Source of the DNA: an uncultured Aeromonas sp.
GTDB lineage: Bacteria; Pseudomonadota; Gammaproteobacteria; Enterobacterales; Aeromonadaceae
Length of the DNA stretch: 46,614 nt
Direction: 5' to 3'
Assembly (NCBI GenBank): GCA_945957575.1
Contig: CAMFLW010000011.1
Span: 1-46,614 of the forward strand
In this document: positions 39,409-46,585 of the stretch, piece after piece
Layout of the letters: every line of letters begins with the position of its first letter
Numbering within the stretch: the first letter of the stretch is position 1
Program-made: the position numbers and the translations under genes
The notes under the pieces: generated by a model
What the model saw: only the letters and a program-made list of their open reading frames with translations
Database searches by the model: none
Told to the model about the DNA's origin: nothing

Positions 39409-39801
39409 TCAATAAGTGGTGATAGGAAACAAGATACGTAATTTAACATAATATACATTATGCGCAGTGTTGTCAGGCCCATGGCTAGGGGTCAGGAATA
39501 CAGCAGCCGCAAGGGCTATAGCCGTGCTGGTGCTTTTTGAGTACCTCGCTAAAATGTCATACCACGCCTGTTTCAGCTCGGGATCTGTCTCTCTGACGGC
39601 GGCAAGGCTTAACATCACTTCTTTAGCGTCTAGGCCGATTTCCTCGGCAATCTTTTTTGCTGTCGCATCAGTGAGTTGCACTTTGCCAGTGGTCAGGCTG
39701 GAGATGTGCGACTTGGTAAAACCAAGCTCGGCAGCGACTTGCTGATATTGGGTTAGCTTTTTGGTTTTCATGTATGCCTGAATCAGTGCTTTTGAGTCCA
39801 T
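39409..39801 (-). CDS. Phage repressor-like XRE protein (DUF3693 type)
   Basis: A 130-residue protein whose first 60 residues form a Cro/CI-type helix-turn-helix (YQQVAAELGFTKSHISSLTTG), followed by the DAKEVMLSLAAVRETDPELKQAWYDI region typical of DUF3693 proteins of inoviruses. The start is ATG 39801 with AGGAAA upstream. Its 3' end runs through dif into the chromosome: residues 112-115 are encoded by the shared XerC half and 116-130 by chromosomal DNA. Divergent from the phage operon, with operators between them. Presumed lysogeny repressor, like RstR. Confidence 0.82.
   Translation of the reverse strand: MDSKALIQAYMKTKKLTQYQQVAAELGFTKSHISSLTTGKVQLTDATAKKIAEEIGLDAKEVMLSLAAVRETDPELKQAWYDILARYSKSTSTAIALAAAVFLTPSHGPDNTAHNVYYVKLRILFPITTY
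39441..39468 (-). other. dif: Chromosome dif site (left end of prophage)
   Basis: On the plus strand the 28-base site reads XerD half ATTTAACATAA, central TATACA, XerC half TTATGCGCAGT. Its complement differs from E. coli dif only at the first two bases. This is where XerC/XerD resolve chromosome dimers, so the window is in the replication terminus. As the left junction of the prophage it is a hybrid, but all parts are canonical, so it should stay functional. Confidence 0.95.
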
Positions 39802-39872
39802 TTTGCTGTTTCCTCGCTTGCTTCGTTGGGCATATAACACACCTATTAGGGCCAAAAGTCACCCGTTGTTAG

Positions 39873-39918
39873 TCAGATTTAAATCTGATCTAATCCAGTC
39901 AGTCCATTATAAATCTGA
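39873..39918. promoter_or_regulatory. Probable repressor operators
   Basis: In the 124 bases between the divergent repressor and early genes lies a perfect 16-base palindrome TCAGATTTAAATCTGA (39873-39888), and the half-site AAATCTGA recurs at 39911-39918, eight bases before the first early gene. The placement is that of phage repressor binding sites. Confidence 0.65.
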
Positions 39919-39925
39919 TTGACCT

Positions 39926-40177
39926 ATGACCTACTTTAGCCAACAAAACCTTGATTCGCCTGCTCTCATAGAGCGCAAGGTCTATTGGCAGGCAGAGCCA
40001 ACCGGCGATTATTCCGCTTGTGTGGCTGGTCAGGTCGAGATGTTTCGTGATCTGCATGAGCTGCGGGTCTATCTGTCGATGACGTACCCCGATACCGTGT
40101 TCGAGCTGGTCGAAGTGACCGAGGACACTTGGCAGGGTTTTTATGATCAGGGAGTCTTTTTTGATGACTGGTCATAA
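39926..40177 (+). CDS. Small phage early protein of unknown function
   Basis: An 83-residue acidic protein (MTYFSQQNLDSPALIERK..., many Asp, Glu and aromatic residues), no signal peptide or membrane segment. It is the first gene after the operators and overlaps the replication initiator, so it is likely co-expressed with it. I do not recognise the family. ATG 39926 lacks a strong ribosome site. Confidence 0.65.
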   Translation: MTYFSQQNLDSPALIERKVYWQAEPTGDYSACVAGQVEMFRDLHELRVYLSMTYPDTVFELVEVTEDTWQGFYDQGVFFDDWS

Positions 40178-41699
40178 CCCCGTTAACGCCATGATGCCGA
40201 TAAATAGCGTTATCGGCACCAAAACCTTGATCGACTATCTGTCGTTCACGTGGGCACCTGTCGAGTTGATCCAGATGAAAGAGCTTGCCAAGCAAGGCGC
40301 ACTGCTCAAAGCCATTCCGCGCTTTGATACCAAGGTAAAAGCTCTGCAAGCGGCTATTTCTGAGCCTCCTGTCGAGGGGCTGCGTTACCTGTGGAAGCGT
40401 CCTGTTGGCTTCGCTCCTCTCGCCCACTTTGACAAGGTGACTGACCGTCTGTGTGACAAGGCCGAACGGCTGGGGGTCTCCCCTACCCCGACTGTCGGTT
40501 ATGACAAGACTACCGAGCGGTTGAGCCTTCAGGGTGTGCCCAAGTCCCCTTCCCCTGTCGTTACCTTGTCCATGACAGAGATGATGGAACGTGCATTGCA
40601 CTCCGGTTACAAGGCCCGTGCCGACATTCGCAAGGAATTGAAGGCGGTCTGTTCCTCCCTGCTCAAGTTCTCACAGTTTGAAGTGGTCGAGGGTGCCAAG
40701 TATTGGGAAGCCTACAACGATTTGATCGACTGCTATGGGGTGCAATTTCTCGATGCCCTGTGCTGCTCTGAGCTTGAATTGTGGCTTGAAGAACTCAACA
40801 CCAAGATCGGGGTGCCTATTCCTGAGCCTCGTTTCACAATGCGCCCTCGCCGCTCCGGTCTGCATGGGTATGCCAATTCTGCTGATCTGCTGTGTGATGG
40901 TCTCCCCTGCGGTCTGATTGGTTGGGGTGCTGCCAACCATGGTTGCATGGTTAGTTTTTCTGGTGTGGGCTGTGCCGCCCTCGATATGCAAGCGTTGCAC
41001 TCCGTTATCTCTAACATGCCATCCGTCCGTATCACTCGTGTGGATTTGGCGCTTGATGACTACACAGGCGAAGTGATCAGTTATCAGGGGGCCATTGATG
41101 GCGCTCAAGCGGGGGAGTTTCATCCCGAGCGGGGCCGCGCTCCGGCGTGGATGAAAATTGAATCCGGTGAATTTGTTATTCCCGAGATTGCCAAGGGCAT
41201 TTCTAAGCGTTTCGGTATGGTGCCGACTAAAGGTTGTTCTTTTTATGTTGGCAGTCGGATTAATGGTAAATGCGCTCGGATATATGAGAAGGGTAAACAA
41301 ATGCAATCGGCAGAGAACCCAAATTGGGTGCGTGCCGAAGGCGAGTTGCACAATAAAGATCGGATAATACCGCTCGATGTATTGATTAATCCCGATCCTT
41401 ATTTTGCAGGGATGTATCCGCAGTTTTCCAAGTGGCTGGATGACGTGAAGCAATCGGAGTGCGTTCCGGTACGTGTTACCACCTTTAAAAACAAGTTCAA
41501 GACCAGTCGGGACAATGCTGTTTTCCATATGTCTCGGATGGCGGGCCGCCTTGTTAATTGGTTAGCAAGCATTGAAGGGCTTTCCCCTGCAACGATTGTT
41601 CACCAATTAACAGCGCATCTTAAAGAAGATGATATTCCAGCGCGGTTAAGAATGCCGCTACCGCCCGAGTTTATATCGGGTGAACATTGTTTAGTTTGA
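40143..41699 (+). CDS. Phage replication initiation protein (RstA/pII-like)
   Basis: Rolling-circle initiator that should nick the phage double-stranded form. A 518-residue protein with the replication initiation factor pattern: SVRITRVDLALDDYTG in the middle, then CSFYVGSRINGKCARIYEKGKQ (candidate catalytic Tyr) and NWVRAEGELHNKDR. Two starts are possible: ATG 40143 with AGGG five bases upstream, or ATG 40164 with AGGGAG nine bases upstream (511 residues). It overlaps the previous gene by 35 or 14 bases. Confidence 0.88.
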   Translation: MIRESFLMTGHNPVNAMMPINSVIGTKTLIDYLSFTWAPVELIQMKELAKQGALLKAIPRFDTKVKALQAAISEPPVEGLRYLWKRPVGFAPLAHFDKVTDRLCDKAERLGVSPTPTVGYDKTTERLSLQGVPKSPSPVVTLSMTEMMERALHSGYKARADIRKELKAVCSSLLKFSQFEVVEGAKYWEAYNDLIDCYGVQFLDALCCSELELWLEELNTKIGVPIPEPRFTMRPRRSGLHGYANSADLLCDGLPCGLIGWGAANHGCMVSFSGVGCAALDMQALHSVISNMPSVRITRVDLALDDYTGEVISYQGAIDGAQAGEFHPERGRAPAWMKIESGEFVIPEIAKGISKRFGMVPTKGCSFYVGSRINGKCARIYEKGKQMQSAENPNWVRAEGELHNKDRIIPLDVLINPDPYFAGMYPQFSKWLDDVKQSECVPVRVTTFKNKFKTSRDNAVFHMSRMAGRLVNWLASIEGLSPATIVHQLTAHLKEDDIPARLRMPLPPEFISGEHCLV

Positions 41700-41733
41700 C
41701 CTATAAATCAGGTTCTTCAACGAGGTAAATATT

Positions 41734-42054
41734 ATGTCCCTGCTCACTGCTGTTCTGGTAACTCGCGTTACTCACGGTTATGGTGTGTCCCGCAAATCTG
41801 GCGCTCCGGTGCCTTATGACTTCGCGCAAGTGGAATATCTGGCTCCAGCTAATAACGTGAATAAACCTGAGTGCAATATTCACTCATGGGGTTATGAAGT
41901 TCGCCAACTTGCCCTTCGCAATGACTCTGTGACCATTAAAGAGATGGCCGACTGTCCTAAGTTGGTCGCTATTGATTTGGTGCTTGAAGCGGATCCCCAG
42001 AATCCGACCCGTAACGTGGTTGTTGGTTTCCAGCCTACTAAAAAGCCGGCGTAA
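41734..42054 (+). CDS. Phage ssDNA-binding protein candidate (RstB/pV position)
   Basis: A 106-residue protein (SLLTAVLVTRVTHGYGVSRKSG, EYLAPANNV, WGYEVRQLALRND) that resembles the DUF1293 proteins found after the initiator in Vibrio and related inoviruses. By position it should coat phage ssDNA or assist integration, as RstB does. Ribosome site GAGG lies before ATG 41734. The function is inferred from place and resemblance. Confidence 0.7.
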   Translation: MSLLTAVLVTRVTHGYGVSRKSGAPVPYDFAQVEYLAPANNVNKPECNIHSWGYEVRQLALRNDSVTIKEMADCPKLVAIDLVLEADPQNPTRNVVVGFQPTKKPA

Positions 42055-42114
42055 CCGCCGCGCAACGAGGAGGAGGAGCGAGAGCGCGCAGCGAGCGACG
42101 ACGAGGGCGCGATA

Positions 42115-42348
42115 ATGCTTTGTCTAGATATTACCTCCGAGGGTTATGCCCGTTTATCTGAGGGGGATTCTTGCAGTTATGTCTTGTTGACTTTGCAAGA
42201 ACATAACCGATTAACGGATATATCGAGTTGGTTTGAATTTGATATATCTACTGTAACTGCGGCTTTTGGTTTTGGATTGGCAATTTGGGTTGTCGGTCTT
42301 AAGTTGGGCGCTATTGCCCGTGTTATTGTTGGTGCAAAAAGAGGATAG
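42115..42348 (+). CDS. Small phage membrane protein (possible minor coat)
   Basis: A 77-residue protein with a polar N-terminal half and a C-terminal membrane segment (VTAAFGFGLAIWVVGLKLGAIARVIVG) ending in basic residues. Its place just before the major coat gene corresponds to pVII/pIX-like minor coat genes. A purine-rich stretch with GAGGAGGAG lies 40 bases upstream, but no normal ribosome site is directly before the ATG. Confidence 0.65.
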   Translation: MLCLDITSEGYARLSEGDSCSYVLLTLQEHNRLTDISSWFEFDISTVTAAFGFGLAIWVVGLKLGAIARVIVGAKRG

Positions 42349-42353
42349 ATAAA

Positions 42354-42578
42354 ATGAAAAAACTTTCTGGCTTGTTCCGTAACAGTTGTATTGCTGCTGT
42401 TGCTTCTGTTTCTGCTATGGGTGTTGCTCATGCTGAGGGCGGTGGTTCTGCTGCCGCTGCGGGTGCTGCGCTCGATACCGCGCTTGCAGACGTTAATGCC
42501 ACCTCTCCCAAAGTGATGTTGGTTGTTGCTGCTGTTGTTGGGGTTGGTATTCTGATCGCCCTTATTCGCAAGGCTTAA
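42354..42578 (+). CDS. Phage major coat protein (pVIII-like)
   Basis: A 74-residue precursor: signal peptide MKKLSGLFRNSCIAAVASVS... with cleavage expected after AHA (about residue 27), then an acidic/Ala-rich N-terminus (EGGGSAAAAG), one membrane helix (VMLVVAAVVGVGILIALI) and a basic end (RKA) facing the DNA. This is the typical pVIII structure. A terminator with a UUCG loop follows. Confidence 0.9.
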   Translation: MKKLSGLFRNSCIAAVASVSAMGVAHAEGGGSAAAAGAALDTALADVNATSPKVMLVVAAVVGVGILIALIRKA

Positions 42579-42652
42579 GCCATGTCCCTGCTTGTTGGGA
42601 CGCTCTGGTTTTTGTTCTTTGTCGAGGGATGGCGGACATCCTTTTCAATCTG

Positions 42653-42676
42653 AGGCGGCTTCGGTCGCCTTTTTTT
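42653..42676 (+). terminator. Terminator after the major coat gene
   Basis: Seven-base stem AGGCGGC/GTCGCCT closed by a TTCG tetraloop and followed by six T. Inoviruses commonly have a terminator here, between gene VIII and gene III, giving high coat and low pIII expression. Confidence 0.92.
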
Positions 42677-42690
42677 ATATTGGGGGCTGT

Positions 42691-43971
42691 GTGCGCATAG
42701 GTTGGTTTTTTTTGTGTTTTCCATCGTTGGCATTTGCTGTTGCTGGTTGCCCTGTGGGTGTTCAGTTGGGCAATGTGACGATGGCAACGCCTTTGCCTAT
42801 TTGCCTTAAGTTCGAGGGTTCCGAGCTTGGTGGGTGTGAGGTTGATTGTAATGGGGTTTGCGTTGAGCTTCCTTTAGCGAATACAAAGGGGCCTGTTGAG
42901 ACTACTGGTACTGCCTGTGTTGTTTCTGATACTGGTGGCGGTGATGGCGATTCGGGGGGCGGTGGTACTGGTGGCGGTGGTTCTTTGGATGGTTGGATTG
43001 ATTTTGATCCTGTTATTGGTGACTCAACGGGCACTTCTGTTTCTGCTGCTATTGCTAAGCTGAATAAAAATCTCGGCGGTGCTTTCCGTCAGGTTATTGA
43101 AGGTACTAAGCAGGATTCCTCTAATATTAATCTTATTGCTCACAGTGCTGAATCTGTTGCTGCTGATATGAAGTCGTCTTTATATTATTTGGATCGTCTT
43201 TCAACTGATGCCTTTAATACTTCAACCGGTGTTTCTAATCTTTTGGGTTCTTCTAATCAGGCTAATGAATATTTGAGCTCTATTAGTTCTAAGTTAGATG
43301 GTATTGCGTCGGGTGGTTCTTCTGGTGGGACTTCACCTTTTGATGTTGATATGGCTAGGGCTTTGGTTCAAAATTCATATTCCATAAATTCAAATGTCTC
43401 TAGCATTCATAACTCTCTCTCTCCGTTATCTGGTCAGTTAAGCGGTGTTCTGAGTATGCAAGGTGAATTGATTGGAACCGTTAAAGGTGTCGGTGGGAAT
43501 ATATCTAGCGCTTTGAGTGAAATTTCTAACAATCGCCCGTGGGGTGGTCGTGAATTTTCCCTGTTGATGGATAAGTTGGATGGCCTTGGTGATGGTTCTG
43601 GTGGTCAGGGTGTTGATTATTCAAAGATGCCGGGTTCATCTGATAATCCTTTGTCTGTTGGTGGCGGTAGTTATAGTTCTGCTTGTTCTGGTGCTAATTG
43701 TTTTTTTGATGTTCCGGCAATTGAAAAGAAATTGGCTGATTCAAATAAATTACTTACCGATAAGTATGGTTCTATTTCTGATGATGTGAAAGAGGTTTTT
43801 TCTTTTAATCTTACTGGTTCTGCTGATCCTTTGGAGTGTTTGGAGCTATTTACACATCAGGGTAAGGAATACACTGTTTGTCCTCCGTCTGGGGATTATT
43901 GGAAGACTCTGGCGGCGTTGATGATGTTTATTTTTTACTTTATTGCTCTGATGGTTATATTTAAGAGGTGA
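42691..43971 (+). CDS. Phage adsorption protein (pIII-like)
   Basis: A 426-residue minor coat protein expected at the virion tip, binding host pilus and TolA. The start is a GTG at 42691 with GGGGG just upstream, giving a signal peptide (VRIGWFFLCFPSLAFA); a longer frame to 42592 would cross the terminator. A Cys-rich N-terminal domain (six Cys by residue 75) is followed by a Gly-rich linker (GGGDGDSGGGGTGGGGS), a Ser-rich middle and a C-terminal membrane anchor (LAALMMFIFYFIALMVIF). Low-GC codon use. Confidence 0.87.
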   Translation: MRIGWFFLCFPSLAFAVAGCPVGVQLGNVTMATPLPICLKFEGSELGGCEVDCNGVCVELPLANTKGPVETTGTACVVSDTGGGDGDSGGGGTGGGGSLDGWIDFDPVIGDSTGTSVSAAIAKLNKNLGGAFRQVIEGTKQDSSNINLIAHSAESVAADMKSSLYYLDRLSTDAFNTSTGVSNLLGSSNQANEYLSSISSKLDGIASGGSSGGTSPFDVDMARALVQNSYSINSNVSSIHNSLSPLSGQLSGVLSMQGELIGTVKGVGGNISSALSEISNNRPWGGREFSLLMDKLDGLGDGSGGQGVDYSKMPGSSDNPLSVGGGSYSSACSGANCFFDVPAIEKKLADSNKLLTDKYGSISDDVKEVFSFNLTGSADPLECLELFTHQGKEYTVCPPSGDYWKTLAALMMFIFYFIALMVIFKR

Positions 43972-43975
43972 TCTA

Positions 43976-44290
43976 ATGGAATGGCTTGGTGATTTTTTTG
44001 GTTCGTTCTTTAACGATATATATCAATTGGCCGTGCAATTTGCGGCATGGTTTGCTGTGCGTATGGCGGTTCAGTGGGTAGAGTTTAAGTTGTTTCTGTT
44101 GACGTTTACTTGGGATGTGGCAAAGGAGGTTTTATTGAATATCCATTTTAGTGAATTACTCTCCTCCTCCTTCAATTCATTGCCTCCCAGTGTTCGGGGG
44201 GTATTGCTGTACCTTCATTTTGATAAAGGTTTGGCGATACTTTCTCAGGCATTCGTTACCCGCTTCATGCTTAATATGATGGGGTGGTAA
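43976..44290 (+). CDS. Phage minor coat protein (pVI-like, DUF2523 type)
   Basis: A 104-residue hydrophobic protein with helices YQLAVQFAAWFAVRMAVQWVEF and a C-terminal segment ILSQAFVTRFMLNMMGW, the usual features of pVI. It sits between the pIII-like and Zot genes, four bases after the former; its stop codon abuts the Zot ATG directly. Confidence 0.85.
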   Translation: MEWLGDFFGSFFNDIYQLAVQFAAWFAVRMAVQWVEFKLFLLTFTWDVAKEVLLNIHFSELLSSSFNSLPPSVRGVLLYLHFDKGLAILSQAFVTRFMLNMMGW

Positions 44291-45493
44291 ATGTCCATCA
44301 AGATCCACCATGGCGCCCCAGGCTCTTACAAGTCGTCAGGGGCGATTCATACCGATGTTCTGCCTGCCATTAAGGCTGGCCGTCATATCATAACCAACGT
44401 GCGCGGCTTCACTGCTGAGCGTTGCCGTGAGGTACTTGGTAATGCGGTGCCGGAAGGCTTTCAAGTAACTTATATCGAGACTGAATCGCAGGACGGGCGT
44501 GATAGGTTCGCTCGGTTCTATCACTGGGCGCCGAAGGGGGTGTTTTTCCTTGTCGATGAAGTGCAACGGATCTTTCCGCCTTCATGGCGCCAGAGTGATT
44601 TAGACCGTCTTGATTATCCAAATGGGCCGGATGCTGCCAAGGCAGATGGCCGACCTGAAACTATAGACGTTGCATTTGATATGCACCGTCACCATAACTG
44701 GGATTTTGTATTTACAACTCCGAATATCAAAAAGGTGCATGCTGTTATTCGGGCGGCTGCTGAAACTGCAATACGTCATACTAATATGGGTTTGTTGGGT
44801 ATTGGTGGGCGTTATAAGACGGTTTTACATCTGGCTGATAATAGCGGGTCGTCAATGTCCGATGTATTGCAAGCCAAGCCATTTAATAAGGTGCCAGAAT
44901 ATGTTTTCAAACTTTATGACTCAACTACAACAGGTAAGGTCTCGGATACAATCGCAGGCAGCTCGATGTTTCGAGATCCTAAAATACTTTTTTTTCTGGC
45001 GCTTATGGGGGTGTGTATCTTCTTCGGTTTCATTAAGCCGCAGTATCTTGATAAGCCTGATAAGGCCGTTGCGCCCTCTTCTGCCGCTGTTCCGCCTTCT
45101 GGGGAGGTGGGTGGTACGTCCGGTGCTGGGGTACGTGCTAGCGGCGCTCCTGCTGCGTCTGCTGGCGGGGTTCTTTCTGTAGGGCCTTTCTCGGGGCATA
45201 GGTTGATCATTAGCTGCCATCAGTTGATAAAGGATGACCGGGGATCATATCGGGTTGAGTATTGTTTCTCCTTGCGCAAGGGGGATGATGTTCAGCCTCT
45301 TTATTCTGACGATTGGCCTGATGAATTGGCTCGTGTTGATCCTATTAGTGCGTGCCATGCTGTTGTTCGTTATCAGGGCAAGCCTGTTGATGTGTATTGT
45401 GATCCTGATGGGGATGCTCTGCGCCGGAAGTATAATGCAGCTCTCTTTGCTGGTAGTGATGTTAAAAACAAGCCAAGTGATGACCGGTCATAA
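44291..45493 (+). CDS. Phage assembly ATPase, Zot/pI family
   Basis: Inner-membrane assembly protein that drives extrusion of the filament. Walker A GAPGSYKSS (residues 8-16), Walker B VFFLVDEVQRIF (about 83-94), one membrane segment (ILFFLALMGVCIFFGF, about 232-247), a Pro/Ser/Gly-rich spacer and a periplasmic C-terminal domain with four Cys. Related to zonula occludens toxin of CTX phage; whether the C-terminus has toxin activity cannot be said from sequence. No pIV secretin is encoded, so export would use a host secretin. Confidence 0.92.
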   Translation: MSIKIHHGAPGSYKSSGAIHTDVLPAIKAGRHIITNVRGFTAERCREVLGNAVPEGFQVTYIETESQDGRDRFARFYHWAPKGVFFLVDEVQRIFPPSWRQSDLDRLDYPNGPDAAKADGRPETIDVAFDMHRHHNWDFVFTTPNIKKVHAVIRAAAETAIRHTNMGLLGIGGRYKTVLHLADNSGSSMSDVLQAKPFNKVPEYVFKLYDSTTTGKVSDTIAGSSMFRDPKILFFLALMGVCIFFGFIKPQYLDKPDKAVAPSSAAVPPSGEVGGTSGAGVRASGAPAASAGGVLSVGPFSGHRLIISCHQLIKDDRGSYRVEYCFSLRKGDDVQPLYSDDWPDELARVDPISACHAVVRYQGKPVDVYCDPDGDALRRKYNAALFAGSDVKNKPSDDRS

Positions 45494-46142
45494 ATAGCGG
45501 TAACTGCGTAACGCTGAATTTTATGTTAAATAGGGTGGTGAGCTGTGCGAACCAGTGACACACCCCCGCAGTTTCGTCTACCCCAAGCCCCGAAGGGGCT
45601 GTAAGCGCAATCCTCGCATCCACCCCGAGGCTTTGCAGCCTCCTGCGCGGCTCACGATGCGATAGCATCGGCTCTGCTGCTTCCCGTTCATGGCATCCAC
45701 CCCTTTCCCTGCCAAACCGTCTTTGAGGCCACTATGGAGCGCTCGGTCGGAAAGGTTGAGGAAGGAGCGAAGCGAGGACGAGACCTTGTAGGCCATGGAG
45801 CGCGTGTGGTGACAAATATATCTGCGTGTCGGAGACAAAAGACACTCTGGGTCTTGCACCTCTTTAGGGATATCGGGTTTCTCGCGGCATTTTTTTTAGC
45901 CTCCCCCCCCGTGTAGTAATACGGGGGGAATTCTACGGCTACCCTCTTCCCCTACCGTCTACCCCGGCACTCTCCTTTTTGCCCTTTGATTACTCGATGG
46001 TGGGGCCATACGGGCAACCTCTTGGCTTAGGCTCACTCGGGCGAGTGTTTAGAGCAGGGGCGTCCTTACTAAAGCGCGGGGGGCGCAGCCTCCAGCTTTT
46101 GCGGCGCTACGCGCCGACACATGTCTTTTCTATCAACCCAAC
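45494..46142. other. Phage intergenic region with hairpin cluster (origin/packaging candidate)
   Basis: About 650 bases without a convincing gene. Hairpins: 45586-45600 (AGCCCC/GGGGCT), 45627-45642 (GAGGCT/AGCCTC), 45655-45670 (CGATGC/GCATCG), 45905-45928 (CCCCCCGT/ACGGGGGG), 46034-46047 (CACTC/GAGTG) and 46102-46116 (CGGCGC/GCGCCG). Filamentous phages hold the replication origin and packaging signal in such a region. Short open frames here (for example 45979-46239) cross the hairpins and look accidental. Confidence 0.6.
45503..45531 (+). other. Second, inverted dif-like site inside the phage
   Basis: Ten bases after the Zot stop codon: ACTGCG, twelve bases, then TTATGTTAAAT. The outer six bases of the XerC half and the whole XerD half match dif exactly; the spacing (29 in total) equals that of the site at 46586-46614, and the orientation is opposite to it. 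CTX phage forms its attachment site from two inverted dif-like copies in ssDNA, though only about 90 bases apart. Confidence 0.6.
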
Positions 46143-46164
46143 AAAATGGGGGCCTCCGCCCCCA
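46143..46164 (-). terminator. Terminator after the DUF3653-type gene
   Basis: Stem TGGGGGC/GCCCCCA with a four-base loop; on the minus strand it is followed by TTTTGTT. It lies just after the stop codon at 46169 and would also end a repressor-DUF3653 transcript in the phage circle. Confidence 0.8.
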
Positions 46165-46168
46165 AACA

Positions 46169-46519
46169 TCACATCACACCTAGCTTTTTCCTCCAGTAGA
46201 AGGCAGCCATCTGCCGTTCTGATCTCTCCACCTGGATGATGGCGAGCGCCTCTATCCTGCGCCTGTCGAACCTTACTCCTGTTGGCGAGATCAGGCAGTC
46301 ATTTGCCATTCTCCAGCCTTCCCAGTGCTTCCATATGGTGGGTAGCTCTCTTCCTGAAGCCATGCGCATTAGCCGTTTATAGACAGGTGGGATCTCTTTG
46401 CCCTTATCCCAATATGTGACCTGCCTCACAGAAACAAAACAAAGATTGGCCGTCTCTTCCTCTGATAAACCGCACTCAAACCAGCGAAAAATGAAGTTTT
46501 TGGTCAATTCTCGTTCCAT
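46169..46519 (-). CDS. Phage regulatory-type protein (DUF3653-like)
   Basis: A 116-residue basic protein with an HTH-like N-terminal part (FECGLSEEETANLCFVSVRQVTYWDKG) and the segment WEGWRMANDCLISPTGVRFDRRRI, which I associate with DUF3653 proteins of Vibrio and Aeromonas inoviruses. The start is set at ATG 46519 (MERELTKNF); the frame is open up to a TTG at 46594 that lies inside the attachment site. In the circular phage it directly follows the repressor gene on the same strand; in the prophage it is at the other end. Confidence 0.75.
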   Translation of the reverse strand: MERELTKNFIFRWFECGLSEEETANLCFVSVRQVTYWDKGKEIPPVYKRLMRMASGRELPTIWKHWEGWRMANDCLISPTGVRFDRRRIEALAIIQVERSERQMAAFYWRKKLGVM

Positions 46520-46585
46520 CCAAGTAAATACCTGATAAACCAGCAAAATTGCGTGGGTTGGCTTATCGGCGGGTTTCGGATGGGC

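Noticed and set aside
44291-45493. Zot protein as a proven enterotoxin
   Set aside because: The family is primarily the pI assembly ATPase of filamentous phages; no toxin-specific peptide could be confirmed.
45979-46239. 86-codon frame in the phage intergenic region
   Set aside because: Crosses several hairpins and the terminator of the opposite gene, with no ribosome site or recognisable family.
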